Assembly: GCA_035525785.1 (NCBI GenBank)
Contig: DATLDQ010000112.1
Span: forward strand, 1-64,000
From: CADEED01 sp035525785
Lineage (GTDB): Bacteria > Pseudomonadota > Gammaproteobacteria > Steroidobacterales > Steroidobacteraceae
Direction of reading: 5' to 3'
DNA length: 64,000 bases
In this document: one piece after another, positions 25,725-34,199 of the stretch
Numbering within the stretch: the stretch's first letter is position 1
How the letters are laid out: each line of letters begins with the position of its first letter
Notes under the pieces: model-generated
What the model saw: the letters and a program-made list of their open reading frames with translations, nothing else
Told to the model about the DNA's origin: nothing
The model's database searches: none
Program-made: the position numbers and the translations under genes

Positions 25725-27338
25725 ATGAACGTCGGTCCGGCTCAGCGTGATGTCATGGAATACGACGTCGCCATCGTCGGCGGCGGTCCGGCGGGGCTTG
25801 CCACCGCCATCAGGCTCAAGCAGCGCAAACCCGAGCTCACCGTGTGCGTGCTCGAGAAAGGCTCCACCATCGGTGCGCACATCCTCTCGGGCGCGGTGCT
25901 GGAACCTGGGCCGCTCGACGCGCTTCTGCCCGAGTGGCGCAATGCGCCGTTGCCCATCAAGGTTCCGGTGACTCGCGACGAGTTCCTCATGCTGTCGCGC
26001 GGCGGCACCTCGCGCGTGCCATGGATCCCGAGCTACCTGCACAACCACGGCAACTTCATCATCTCGCTGGGCGGCCTCTGCGCCTGGATGGCCACGCAGG
26101 CAGAAGCGCTGGGTGTCGACGTGTTCGCGGGCTTCGCGGCCGCAGTGCCGCTGTTCGACGACGACGGCTCCGTGGCCGGCGTGCAGATCGGCGACATGGG
26201 CGTGCAGCACGATGGCTCGCGCGGCCCTAACTACACGCCGGGCGCGGAGGTACGCGCGCGCCTGACGGTGATCGCGGAAGGATGCCGCGGCAGTCTCGCC
26301 AAGGTGCTCATCGACAAGTACAAGCTCGACGGCGGCTGCGATCCGCAGGTCTACGCGCTCGGCATGAAAGAGCTCTGGCAGCTGCCCGCGGGTCGCGTCA
26401 CGCCCGGGCTGGTGCAGCACAGCGTGGGCTGGCCGCTCGATGCCAAAACCTACGGCGGCAGCTTCGTCTACCACCTCGATGACAACCGCGCCTACGTAGG
26501 CTTCGTCGCCGGGCTCGACTACCGCGATCCGCGTTTCTTCCCGTTCGAAGCCTTCCAGCAGTTCAAGCACCACCCGGCGATGCACGATTTCCTCAAGGGC
26601 GGCGAAATCCTCTCGGCTGGCGCGCGCGCGATCTCGGCCGGTGGCTACCAGTCCCTGCCCAAGCTCGAAATGCCGGGCGCCGTGCTGGTCGGCGATGCCG
26701 GCGGCACGCTCAACGTGCCGAAGATCAAGGGCATCCACCAGGCGTTGCGCTGCGCGATGGCAGCGGCTGACTACTTCGCCGAGAACGATACCTCGATCGG
26801 GTTCGACGCGATCTGGCGCAAGACCGAGGCGGTGGCGGAGTTGCGCCAGGTGCGCAACATCAAGCCCGGCTTCAAGCGCGGCCTGAAATTCGGCCTGCTG
26901 AACGCAGGCATCGAGAGCGTGCTCGGCGGAAAAACGCCATGGACGCTGAAGAACGTGGCGACCTGGCCGCTCGAGAAACTCGACGAGTACCACTCGCCGG
27001 ATCGTCACTGGGTGCAGCGCGACCTGCCGCCGCGCGATCGCCTCTCGTCGGTGTTCTACGCGGTGACGGCGCACGATGAAGTGCAGCCGGCGCATCTCAA
27101 GGTGCGCGACACCACCATCTGCGCGACGCGCTGCGCGACCGAGTACGGCAACCCATGCACGCGCTTCTGCCCGGCCCATGTCTACGAAATGGTGGACGAT
27201 GGCGCGGGCGGCAAACGCCTGCAGATCAACGCGGCCAACTGCGTGCACTGCAAGGCCTGCGACATCAAAGATCCCTACCAGATCATTGACTGGACCACGC
27301 CCGAAGGCGGCTCCGGCCCCAACTACCAGCTGCTGTGA
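25725..27338 (+). CDS. Electron transfer flavoprotein-ubiquinone oxidoreductase
   Basis: Membrane-associated FAD and 4Fe-4S enzyme that passes electrons from ETF (acyl-CoA and amino-acid dehydrogenases) to ubiquinone. The 537-residue product opens with the FAD motif VAIVGGGPAGLATAIRL, contains SGAVLEP and GYQSLPKLEMPGAVLVGDAGG, and ends with a 4Fe-4S domain: CTRFCPAHVYEM and NCVHCKACDIKDP. An inner start at ATG 25755 (MEYDVAIVGGG) is also plausible. Its stop overlaps the zapE start (GTGA, 27335-27338). Confidence 0.96.
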   Translation: MNVGPAQRDVMEYDVAIVGGGPAGLATAIRLKQRKPELTVCVLEKGSTIGAHILSGAVLEPGPLDALLPEWRNAPLPIKVPVTRDEFLMLSRGGTSRVPWIPSYLHNHGNFIISLGGLCAWMATQAEALGVDVFAGFAAAVPLFDDDGSVAGVQIGDMGVQHDGSRGPNYTPGAEVRARLTVIAEGCRGSLAKVLIDKYKLDGGCDPQVYALGMKELWQLPAGRVTPGLVQHSVGWPLDAKTYGGSFVYHLDDNRAYVGFVAGLDYRDPRFFPFEAFQQFKHHPAMHDFLKGGEILSAGARAISAGGYQSLPKLEMPGAVLVGDAGGTLNVPKIKGIHQALRCAMAAADYFAENDTSIGFDAIWRKTEAVAELRQVRNIKPGFKRGLKFGLLNAGIESVLGGKTPWTLKNVATWPLEKLDEYHSPDRHWVQRDLPPRDRLSSVFYAVTAHDEVQPAHLKVRDTTICATRCATEYGNPCTRFCPAHVYEMVDDGAGGKRLQINAANCVHCKACDIKDPYQIIDWTTPEGGSGPNYQLL

Positions 27339-28441
27339 ATTCGACCAGAGACGTCCTCGGCGCCTCGTACGCCGGGGAGATGGCCAAGCGCGGCTTCATC
27401 GCCGACGACGCCCAGCTCGCGGCCATCCGTCAGCTCGAACGGCTGCGCGTGGAGCTTGCCGAAGCCGCGTCGGCGCCGCTCGGCAAACGCATCCTGCGCG
27501 GGCTCACGAGCAACGGCGACGCGCCGCGGGGCGTGTACCTGTGGGGTGGCGTAGGCCGCGGCAAGACCTGGATCATGGACCTGTTCTACGCCAGCCTCGC
27601 GCTGGCCGCGAAGCGTCGCACGCATTTCTATCGCTTCATGCAGGAAGTTCAGGCCGACCTCAAGCGGCTCAAGGGCATGCAATCGCCTCTCGATGGCGTG
27701 GCCGACAAGATCGCGAAGAAAGCCCGCGTCATCTGCTTCGACGAGCTGTTCGTTTCGGACATCGCCGACGCGATGATCCTGGCGGGCCTGTTCCAGGCGC
27801 TGCTCAAGCGGGGCGTTGCCCTGGTGTTCACCTCCAATGTCAAGCCGAGGGATCTCTACAAGAACGGCCTGCAGCGCGACCGCTTCAAACCCACCATCGA
27901 GTTGATCGAGCGTCACTGCGAGGTCGTCAACGTCGATGGCGGCGTGGACTATCGCCTGCGCCAGCTCACGGCCGCGCCCATCTACCTGCCGACCTCGGCG
28001 GCGGATACCCAGAAACGGCTCGAGGAGCTGTTCGACGATCTTTCCGATGACGACGTGGAATCGGACGGCACCATCTCGATCCACAACCGCAAGATCAAGG
28101 TGGTGCGCGAGAGCGAGAACGTCATCTGGTTCGACTTCGCGGCGCTGTGCGAGGGGCCGCGTAGCCCGGCGGACTACGTATCAATCGCCAGCGAATACCA
28201 GAGCGTGATCATCGCCAACGTGCCGGTGTTCGGCATGGAAGCCGACAACGCGGCGCGGCGCTTCATTTCGGTGATCGACGAGTTCTATGACCGCGGCGTG
28301 AACGTGATCGTCTCGGCGGCCGCGCCGCCGGCCGAGCTCTACAAGGGCGAGAAGCTCAAGTTCGAGTTCCAGCGCACGGCCAGCAGGCTGGCTGAGATGC
28401 AGAGCGAGGAATATCTGGCGCGCGCGCATCGCGCCGCCTGA
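27335..28441 (+). CDS. zapE: AFG1-like ATPase ZapE
   Basis: P-loop ATPase linked to cell division in E. coli and to mitochondrial protein quality control (AFG1/LACE1). The 368-residue product has Walker A in LWGGVGRGKTWIMDLF, Walker B in ARVICFDELFVSDIADAM, and the sensor-type VFTSNVKPRDLY. The start codon is GTG, overlapping the ETF-QO stop, so translation of the two is coupled. Linking ZapE to a flavoprotein rather than to a ribosomal or division gene is unusual. Confidence 0.95.
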   Translation: MNSTRDVLGASYAGEMAKRGFIADDAQLAAIRQLERLRVELAEAASAPLGKRILRGLTSNGDAPRGVYLWGGVGRGKTWIMDLFYASLALAAKRRTHFYRFMQEVQADLKRLKGMQSPLDGVADKIAKKARVICFDELFVSDIADAMILAGLFQALLKRGVALVFTSNVKPRDLYKNGLQRDRFKPTIELIERHCEVVNVDGGVDYRLRQLTAAPIYLPTSAADTQKRLEELFDDLSDDDVESDGTISIHNRKIKVVRESENVIWFDFAALCEGPRSPADYVSIASEYQSVIIANVPVFGMEADNAARRFISVIDEFYDRGVNVIVSAAAPPAELYKGEKLKFEFQRTASRLAEMQSEEYLARAHRAA

Positions 28442-28492
28442 ACGGACGCACGTCGCCGGAGGAGGCTGGCGGCGCCGGCAATCGGCGAGTAG

Positions 28493-29551
28493 TCAGGCGC
28501 CAGCCGCGAGGAACCGCATCAGCTCGGCGGCACGGCGATGCTTCAGCTGGCCCGCACCCTGCCCGGCCCAGAGGCTGATGATGTCCCAGCGGCCCGCTTC
28601 CACGGCAGCCTGCCGCAACCTCCCCGTGAGCCATCCCTGCACCGGATACGGAGGTAGACGAGCCTCCTGCCCCGCGAGCCTCTCGATGAATTCATTGTGG
28701 ATGCTGCGCGCCAGCCGACCGGTAAACGCACGCGTCAGCGTCGTGCGCCTGGCCGCGTCGCTGAACAACATCGTGCGATGCAGCGGGGTGGCACTGGACT
28801 CCTCGCAGGCCAGGAATGCCGTGCCGATCTGCGCCGCACCCGCACCGAGCGCCAAAGCCGCCGCGATGCCGCGCGGATCCGCGATGCCGCCGGCCGCGAT
28901 GACGGGCAAGCGCACGGTATCCGCCACGGCAGGCACGAGCGCGAGCGTGCCGGTCAACGAGTCTTCGGGCTCACGCAGGAAGGAGACGCGGTGCCCGCCC
29001 GCTTCCATGCCGGTCGCCACGATCATGTCGACGCCGGCATCCGCCAGTAGTTTGGCCTCGTCGGGCGTCGTGGCGGCGCCCAAGGTGGCGATGCCGTCGC
29101 GGCGGCAGCGTTCGAGTACGTCGGCCGAAGGCACGCCGAAGACGAAACTGAAAACCGGCGGCTTGAGCTCCAGCAGCGCCTCGACCTGCTCGTCGTACCG
29201 CGGCATGAAGCGGACCGGCCGCTCGGGCAGCGGCACGCGCAGCTCATCGAACCAGGGTCGCAGCAGCTCGAGCGCACCCGTCCATTGCTCATGGGTGAGC
29301 GCCGGATCGTCCGACCCCTGGTGAGGGATCCACAGGTTGAGAGCGAATGCGCGGCGGGTGCGCGCCCGGATCTTCGCCGCGACGTCGCGAATGCCGGCGC
29401 CATCGAGATGGTGCGCACCGAAGCTGCCGAGACCACCGTTCTCGCTCACGGCGACCACCAGGTCCACCGATGACAATCCGCTGCCGAACGGACCCTGGAT
29501 GATGGGAGCGTCGAGCTTCAGGCGCCGACTGACCGCCGTGTCTTTCCACAT
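28493..29551 (-). CDS. Nitronate monooxygenase family flavoprotein
   Basis: FMN-binding TIM-barrel enzyme that oxidises alkyl nitronates such as propionate 3-nitronate. The 352-residue product shows the N-terminal PIIQGPFGSGLSSVDLVVAVSENGGLGSFG, AGVDMIVATGMEAGGHR (phosphate-binding region with the conserved His in GGH) and VIAAGGIADPRGIAAALALGAGAAQIGTAFL. It is divergent from an HxlR regulator 56 bases away, a common pairing for such oxidoreductases. Confidence 0.9.
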   Translation of the reverse strand: MWKDTAVSRRLKLDAPIIQGPFGSGLSSVDLVVAVSENGGLGSFGAHHLDGAGIRDVAAKIRARTRRAFALNLWIPHQGSDDPALTHEQWTGALELLRPWFDELRVPLPERPVRFMPRYDEQVEALLELKPPVFSFVFGVPSADVLERCRRDGIATLGAATTPDEAKLLADAGVDMIVATGMEAGGHRVSFLREPEDSLTGTLALVPAVADTVRLPVIAAGGIADPRGIAAALALGAGAAQIGTAFLACEESSATPLHRTMLFSDAARRTTLTRAFTGRLARSIHNEFIERLAGQEARLPPYPVQGWLTGRLRQAAVEAGRWDIISLWAGQGAGQLKHRRAAELMRFLAAGA

Positions 29552-29607
29552 GCGTCACAGGGTAATCTCATGGACTCTTCCTGATAAGTACGCACCTTCG
29601 GGTAACC

Positions 29608-29964
29608 ATGGCAAAGCCCAACGTCTACAGCGTCGACTGCCCCTCGCAGGGCATCCTTGCCCTGATCGGCAGCAAGTGGTCGATGCTCATCCTGTGCGCG
29701 CTGCGGTCGGGGCCGAAGCGCACCGGGGAGCTCAAGCGCCGGCTCGACGGCGTGTCCGCCAAGATGCTCACGCAGACGCTGCGGGAGCTCGAGCGTCACG
29801 GCATCGTCGAGCGCGAGGACTTCGGCGAAGTGCCGCCACGCGTCGAATACCGGCTATCGCTGCTGGGACGCTCGCTGGCCGGCCTGGTGATCGAGATCGA
29901 GAACTGGGTGTCCACTAACTACACCCGCATGGCCGGCAGCGCGCGACGCTACGACGCCGCCTGA
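29608..29964 (+). CDS. HxlR family transcriptional regulator
   Basis: A 118-residue winged-helix regulator of the HxlR/DUF24 family: CPSQGILALIGSKWSMLILCALRSGPKRTGELKRRLDGVSAKMLTQTLRELERHGIVERE. Cys12 in the N-terminal DCPSQG is the position that senses thiol-reactive compounds in relatives such as YodB and HypR. It is divergent from the nitronate monooxygenase gene, which it probably regulates. GGGTAA occurs twice in the intergenic region (29570, 29600), too little to call an operator. Confidence 0.92.
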   Translation: MAKPNVYSVDCPSQGILALIGSKWSMLILCALRSGPKRTGELKRRLDGVSAKMLTQTLRELERHGIVEREDFGEVPPRVEYRLSLLGRSLAGLVIEIENWVSTNYTRMAGSARRYDAA

Positions 29965-30005
29965 ATGGCCGGCGCGCCGCGAGGGCGCGCCAGCCAGGCC
30001 TTGCT

Positions 30006-30497
30006 TCAGGCCGCCGCGGCGGCGGCATGTTCGGCGCACGCCTTGACGGAAGCCAACTGTATCTCCTCCGGCGTCAGGTCCTTGACCTGCGTGGCGACGG
30101 ACCAGGCATGTCCGTACGGATCCTTGAACACGCCGTAACGCGCGCCCCAGAACATCTCGGTCACGGGCATCAGCCCGGTGGCGCCGGCGCCGGTCGCGCG
30201 CGCGAATGTGGCATCGGCATCTGCCACCGACAGGTGCACCGTCACGCCGCTCCCGCCGTAATGCTGCGGGCTGAACGCGCCCATTTCCGGGCATTCATCG
30301 GTCAGCATGAGCACGGAGTCGCCGATGCGCAGCGCTGCGTGCATGAGTCGGCCGTTCGGGCCGACCAGCCGGGAAATTTCTTCGGCGCCGAATGCGCGCT
30401 TGTAGAAGTCGAGCGCCTGCAGGGCGTCCTTGCAGATCAGGAACGGCGTGAGCGAGTGGTGGCCCTCTGGAATCGGCTTGGCGGCGGGACGCGACAT
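30006..30497 (-). CDS. VOC (glyoxalase/bleomycin-resistance fold) family protein, PhnB-like
   Basis: A 163-residue vicinal-oxygen-chelate fold protein. It begins GHHSLTPFLICKDALQALDFYKRAFGAEEI and continues with HAALRIGDSVLMLTDE, GVTVHLSVADADATFARA and FWGARYGVFKDPYGHAWSVAT, the pattern of PhnB/YcgG-type proteins. Substrate unknown. The C-terminal 12 residues are alanine-rich. It is a lone minus-strand gene facing the HxlR gene; 91 bases separate it from scoB. Confidence 0.87.
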   Translation of the reverse strand: MSRPAAKPIPEGHHSLTPFLICKDALQALDFYKRAFGAEEISRLVGPNGRLMHAALRIGDSVLMLTDECPEMGAFSPQHYGGSGVTVHLSVADADATFARATGAGATGLMPVTEMFWGARYGVFKDPYGHAWSVATQVKDLTPEEIQLASVKACAEHAAAAAA

Positions 30498-30588
30498 ATT
30501 TTTCTCCTCGGTGAATGGATTTCGGAAATCTCACTCACTGGTCGAACGGCGCCGCGCCGTTTCGACACGCCCGCGCATTAAGTCGGGC

Positions 30589-31230
30589 TCAAGAACCTGG
30601 CAGGAACCGGGCGCCTGTCCTGGCCCGGATTTCATCCGGGCTGACGCCGGGCGCGAGCTCGAGCAGCTTGAACGCGCTCTTGCGATCGGGGCGTTCGAAC
30701 ACCGCGAGGTCGGTGATGAGCATGTCCACGCAGTTGGCCCCGGTCAGGGGCAGGTCGCAGCGCGACTTGAACTTGGGGGAGCCATCCTTGGAGTTGTGCT
30801 CCATGACCACCACCACGCGGCGCACCCCGGCGACCAGGTCCATGGCGCCACCCATGCCTTTCACCATCTTGCCCGGGACCATCCAGTTGGCGAGGTCGCC
30901 GTTCTCGGCCACTTCGAGCGCGCCAAGCACGGAAAGATCGATGTGTCCGCCGCGGATCATGCCGAAGCTGTCCGATGACGAGAAATAGGCGGACATGGGC
31001 AGCTCGGTGATGGTCTGCTTGCCGGCATTGATGAGATCGGGATCCTCATCGCCCTCGTATGGAAAGGGCCCCATCCCCAGCATGCCGTTCTCGGACTGCA
31101 ACACCACGCTCATCCCCTCGGCAATGTAGTTGGCGACGAGCGTCGGGATGCCTATGCCCAGGTTCACGTAGTAGCCGTCGCGCAGCTCTTTCGCCGCGCG
31201 CTTGGCCAGGTCGTCACGGGTCCACGGCAT
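30589..31230 (-). CDS. scoB: 3-oxoacid CoA-transferase subunit B
   Basis: Beta subunit of succinyl-CoA:3-oxoacid CoA-transferase, 213 residues. The catalytic glutamate is in VVLQSENGMLGMGPFP, preceded by YYVNLGIGIPTLVANYI; GGHIDLSVLGALEV and MVKGMGGAMDLVAG are typical. It activates acetoacetate to acetoacetyl-CoA. Last gene of hpd-maiA-scoA-scoB, 3 bases after scoA. Confidence 0.95.
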   Translation of the reverse strand: MPWTRDDLAKRAAKELRDGYYVNLGIGIPTLVANYIAEGMSVVLQSENGMLGMGPFPYEGDEDPDLINAGKQTITELPMSAYFSSSDSFGMIRGGHIDLSVLGALEVAENGDLANWMVPGKMVKGMGGAMDLVAGVRRVVVVMEHNSKDGSPKFKSRCDLPLTGANCVDMLITDLAVFERPDRKSAFKLLELAPGVSPDEIRARTGARFLPGS

Positions 31231-31233
31231 GGC

Positions 31234-31953
31234 CTAACTTCCCCTCTTGCGGACGGTGCGCTGTTCGACGCGCTTCTGGTAGTCGCGCCCCTGGATGATC
31301 CGCTGCACGAAGATGCCCGGCGTATGGATGTGATCCGGATCGAACGTCCCCGGCTCGACCAGTTCCTCGACTTCCGCGACGGTAACGCGGCCGGCCGTCG
31401 CCATCATCGGGTTGAAATTGCGCGCGGTCTTGCGATAGACGAGGTTGCCCTCGGTATCGCCTTTCCAGGCCTTGATGATGGACAGATCGGCGGTGAGCCC
31501 CGTCTCGAGCACGAAGGTCTCACCCTTCACTTCGCGGGTCTCCTTGCCCTCGGCGACCACGGTGCCCGCGCCGGTGCGCGTGTAGAAACCGTAGATGCCG
31601 GCGCCTCCCGCGCGAATGCGTTCGGCGAGCGTGCCCTGCGGATTGAATTCGAGCTCGAGCTCCTTCGCGAGGAACTGACGCTCGAACTCCTTGTTCTCGC
31701 CCACGTACGAAGAAACCATCTTGCGGATCTGCCGCGTCTCGAGCAGCAGGCCGAGGCCGAACCCATCGACTCCCGCATTGTTGGAGATGACGGTCAGCCC
31801 CTTCGCGCCCGAATCGCGCAGCGCGAGGATCAGGTTCTCGGGGATGCCGCACAGCCCGAAACCGCCGGACATCACGCTCATGCCATCGTGCGTGAGACCT
31901 GCGAGCGCCGACTGCGCATCGGCGAATACCTTCTTCGAAGGACTAGGCGGCAT
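31234..31953 (-). CDS. scoA: 3-oxoacid CoA-transferase subunit A
   Basis: Alpha subunit partner of ScoB, 239 residues. Signature segments: DGMSVMSGGFGLCGIPENLILAL, the CoA-binding GGAGIYGFYTRTGAGT and NLVYRKTARNFNPMMATA. It overlaps the end of maiA by 11 bases. Placing the ketone-body transferase in a tyrosine operon makes sense because tyrosine breakdown releases acetoacetate. Confidence 0.95.
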   Translation of the reverse strand: MPPSPSKKVFADAQSALAGLTHDGMSVMSGGFGLCGIPENLILALRDSGAKGLTVISNNAGVDGFGLGLLLETRQIRKMVSSYVGENKEFERQFLAKELELEFNPQGTLAERIRAGGAGIYGFYTRTGAGTVVAEGKETREVKGETFVLETGLTADLSIIKAWKGDTEGNLVYRKTARNFNPMMATAGRVTVAEVEELVEPGTFDPDHIHTPGIFVQRIIQGRDYQKRVEQRTVRKRGS

Positions 31954-32593
31954 CGATCTGCTTCGACGGATGCGCAGCCGCGAACGCGGACAGGTGGCTG
32001 CAGTTTTCCCAGATGAGCGCGAGCCGCGGGAAGCGCGACGGCTCGATGCCGAAACGCTGGGCGGCGTACATCTGCGGCACCAGGCAGCAGTCCGCCATGG
32101 TGGGCGAATCGCCGTGTGAAAATTTGCCTGACAAATGATCGCTCTCGAGGTGCGCGTTGTAGGCCTCGAGCCCGCGCGTGATCCATTCTTTCAGCCAGGC
32201 ATCGATCGCCGACTCGTCGAGCTTCAGCACTTCCTTGAGGTAGCGCGTGGTGCTGGTGTTCTGCAACGGCTGGACGTCGCTCGCGATGATCTGCGAGAGC
32301 ATGCGCACGCGCGCCCGATCGACCGGGTCGTGAGGCATCAGCCTGGAGCCCGGGAACACTTCGTCGAGATATTCGATGATGGCCAGCGACTGCGAGAATC
32401 GCTGGCCATCATGCACCAGCGTCGGCACGCGGCTCTGCGGATTGACCGCCCGATACGCCGCGCTCCACTGCTCGCCCCCGCCCTTGGTGAGGTTCACGCC
32501 ATGGTAGGCATACGGCAGCGACTTCAGGTTGAGCGCGATGCGTACGCGGTACGACGCAGAGCTGCGCCAGAAGTTGTACAACTCGAGACTCAA
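31943..32593 (-). CDS. maiA: Maleylacetoacetate isomerase (zeta-class GST)
   Basis: Glutathione-dependent isomerase converting maleylacetoacetate to fumarylacetoacetate in tyrosine degradation. The 216-residue product has the zeta-GST active-site motif as RSSASYRVRIALNLK (the usual SSCSxR cysteine is alanine here), SRVPTLVHDG, QSLAIIEYLDE and the C-terminal SPTMADCCLVPQ. The start is TTG, overlapping the hpd stop by four bases (TTGA, 32590-32593). The fumarylacetoacetase and homogentisate dioxygenase genes are not in this window. Confidence 0.92.
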   Translation of the reverse strand: MSLELYNFWRSSASYRVRIALNLKSLPYAYHGVNLTKGGGEQWSAAYRAVNPQSRVPTLVHDGQRFSQSLAIIEYLDEVFPGSRLMPHDPVDRARVRMLSQIIASDVQPLQNTSTTRYLKEVLKLDESAIDAWLKEWITRGLEAYNAHLESDHLSGKFSHGDSPTMADCCLVPQMYAAQRFGIEPSRFPRLALIWENCSHLSAFAAAHPSKQIDAA

Positions 32594-33648
32594 ATGACAC
32601 CCCGGCGCATCTGGTCCAGCTCGATGGACTCGAACAGGGCCTTGAAGTTGCCTTCGCCGAAACCCTGGTTGCCCTTGCGCTGGATTATTTCGAAGAAGAT
32701 CGGACCGATCACGTTCGCCGTGAAGATCTGCAGCAGCACACCCTCGTGGTTCTCGGCATTGCCGTCAATCAGTATCCGGCGCTTCCTGAGCTCTTCGATG
32801 TGCTCCGTGTGACCCGCGACGCGCGCATCCACGCCCTCGTAATACGTCTCCGGCGTGTCCTGGAAGTCCACGCCCCGGGCGCGCAGCACGTCGACCGTGC
32901 GATAGATGTCGTCGGTGGATAGGGCGATGTGCTGGATACCCTCGCCCTTGTACTCGCGCAGGTATTCCTCGATCTGCGACTTGTCGTCCTGCGACTCGTT
33001 GATCGGGATGCGGATCTTGCCGCAGGGACTGGTGAGCGCGCGCGAAAAGAGCCCCGTCTTCTTGCCCTCGATGTCGAAGTAGCGGATCTCGCGGAAATTG
33101 AACAGGCGCGCGTAGAACTCCGTCCACTTGTCCATGTTGCCGCGATGGACGTTGTGAGTGAGGTGATCGATCTGCGCCAGGCCGGCACGCTCGAGCGGCT
33201 GTGGCGTCACCGGCTTGAAATCCACGTCGTATATGGAACGCTCGCCATACCGGTCCACGAAGTAGATGAGCGAGCCGCCGATGCCGACGATGGCGGGGAT
33301 GTTGAGCTCCATGGGCCCCACGCTGCCACGATGCGGCTCGGCGCCGAGCGACACGGCGCGTTCGAAGGCCGCGGCCGCATCCTTGACGCGAAACGCCATC
33401 GCGCAGACCGACGGGCCATGCGCCTGCGCGAACTTCTGCGCGACGGAATCGGGCTCGGCATTGATCACGAAGTTGATGTCACCCTGGGAATGCAGGGTCA
33501 CGTTCTTGCTGCGGTGGCGGGCCACCACCGGGAAGCCCAGGCGTTCGAACAGGATGCGCAGGTGTTGCGGATCCGGCGCGGTGTACTCGACGAACTCGAA
33601 CCCATCGGTGCCCATGGGGTTCAAGGCATTGGTGAAAATGGCAGCCAT
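32590..33648 (-). CDS. hpd: 4-hydroxyphenylpyruvate dioxygenase
   Basis: Non-haem Fe(II) enzyme converting 4-hydroxyphenylpyruvate to homogentisate. From ATG 33648 the product is 352 residues with the iron ligands His in QIDHLTHNV, His in IQHIALSTDDI and Glu in GPIFFEIIQRKGN near the C-terminus. The frame is open upstream to 33705, but that part covers the palindrome and the divergent marR start, so MAAIFTNALNPMGTDGFEF is chosen. First gene of hpd-maiA-scoA-scoB. Confidence 0.97.
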   Translation of the reverse strand: MAAIFTNALNPMGTDGFEFVEYTAPDPQHLRILFERLGFPVVARHRSKNVTLHSQGDINFVINAEPDSVAQKFAQAHGPSVCAMAFRVKDAAAAFERAVSLGAEPHRGSVGPMELNIPAIVGIGGSLIYFVDRYGERSIYDVDFKPVTPQPLERAGLAQIDHLTHNVHRGNMDKWTEFYARLFNFREIRYFDIEGKKTGLFSRALTSPCGKIRIPINESQDDKSQIEEYLREYKGEGIQHIALSTDDIYRTVDVLRARGVDFQDTPETYYEGVDARVAGHTEHIEELRKRRILIDGNAENHEGVLLQIFTANVIGPIFFEIIQRKGNQGFGEGNFKALFESIELDQMRRGVI

Positions 33649-33666
33649 CACTGGCCTCCGGGTCGA

Positions 33667-33685
33667 AATTGATTTAGTTTCAATT
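33667..33685. promoter_or_regulatory. AT-rich palindrome, candidate MarR operator between hpd and marR
   Basis: Perfect dyad AATTGA (33667-33672), 7 bases, TCAATT (33680-33685). It lies in the 44 bases between the divergent starts and stands out as AT-rich in high-GC surroundings. Size and position fit a MarR dimer site controlling both directions. Confidence 0.68.
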
Positions 33686-33692
33686 GTAACCA

Positions 33693-34157
33693 ATGCGCGC
33701 CCCATCGAAACTCCACTTGGAGAATTTTCTCCCCTATCGGCTGTCGGTCTTGTCCAATACCGTCAGCAGCGCCATTGCAGCCGCGTACTTCGCCCATTTC
33801 GGACTGTCGATCCCCGAATGGCGTGTCATGGCCGTATTGGCGGCGAATCCCGGCCTGTCCGCCGCCGAGGTCACGGCCCGGACAGCCATGGACAAGGTCG
33901 CCGTCAGCCGGGCCGTCGCCACGCTCCTTGGCGCGGGGCGGCTGCGGCGCAGCAGGCCCAAGACCGACCGGCGCCGTACGCATCTCGAGCTCACGCAAGC
34001 AGGGACACGCGTGTACGCACAAGTGGTGCCGATGGCGCTCGACTACGAACGAGACCTGATCGCGCCGCTGTCGGCCAGGGACCGCGCCACGCTCGATCGC
34101 ATCCTGAGAATCCTGCTGGGGCGGGCCATCGAGCTCGGCCCGGTGCACTCTGAATGA
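33693..34157 (+). CDS. MarR family transcriptional regulator, probable hpd regulator
   Basis: A 154-residue winged-helix protein: PYRLSVLSNTVSSAIAAAYFAHFGLSIPEWRVMAVLAANPGLSAAEVTARTAMDKVAVSRAVATLLGAGRLRRSRPKTDRRRTHLELT. The DRR wing motif and the dimerisation helices at both ends are in place. It is divergent from hpd across a palindrome, so control of tyrosine catabolism (with 4-hydroxyphenylpyruvate or homogentisate as inducer) is likely by position, as for HpdR/HmgR-type regulators. Confidence 0.9.
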   Translation: MRAPSKLHLENFLPYRLSVLSNTVSSAIAAAYFAHFGLSIPEWRVMAVLAANPGLSAAEVTARTAMDKVAVSRAVATLLGAGRLRRSRPKTDRRRTHLELTQAGTRVYAQVVPMALDYERDLIAPLSARDRATLDRILRILLGRAIELGPVHSE

Positions 34158-34199
34158 ACCGGCTTTTCCCACCTTAACCGATCCGGAGTTCACTCCCAG

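Noticed and set aside
25056..27248. 730-codon open frame opposite the ETF-QO and SDR genes
   Set aside because: The product is Arg/His/Val-rich without domains, and the opposite strand encodes well-conserved enzymes across the whole span.
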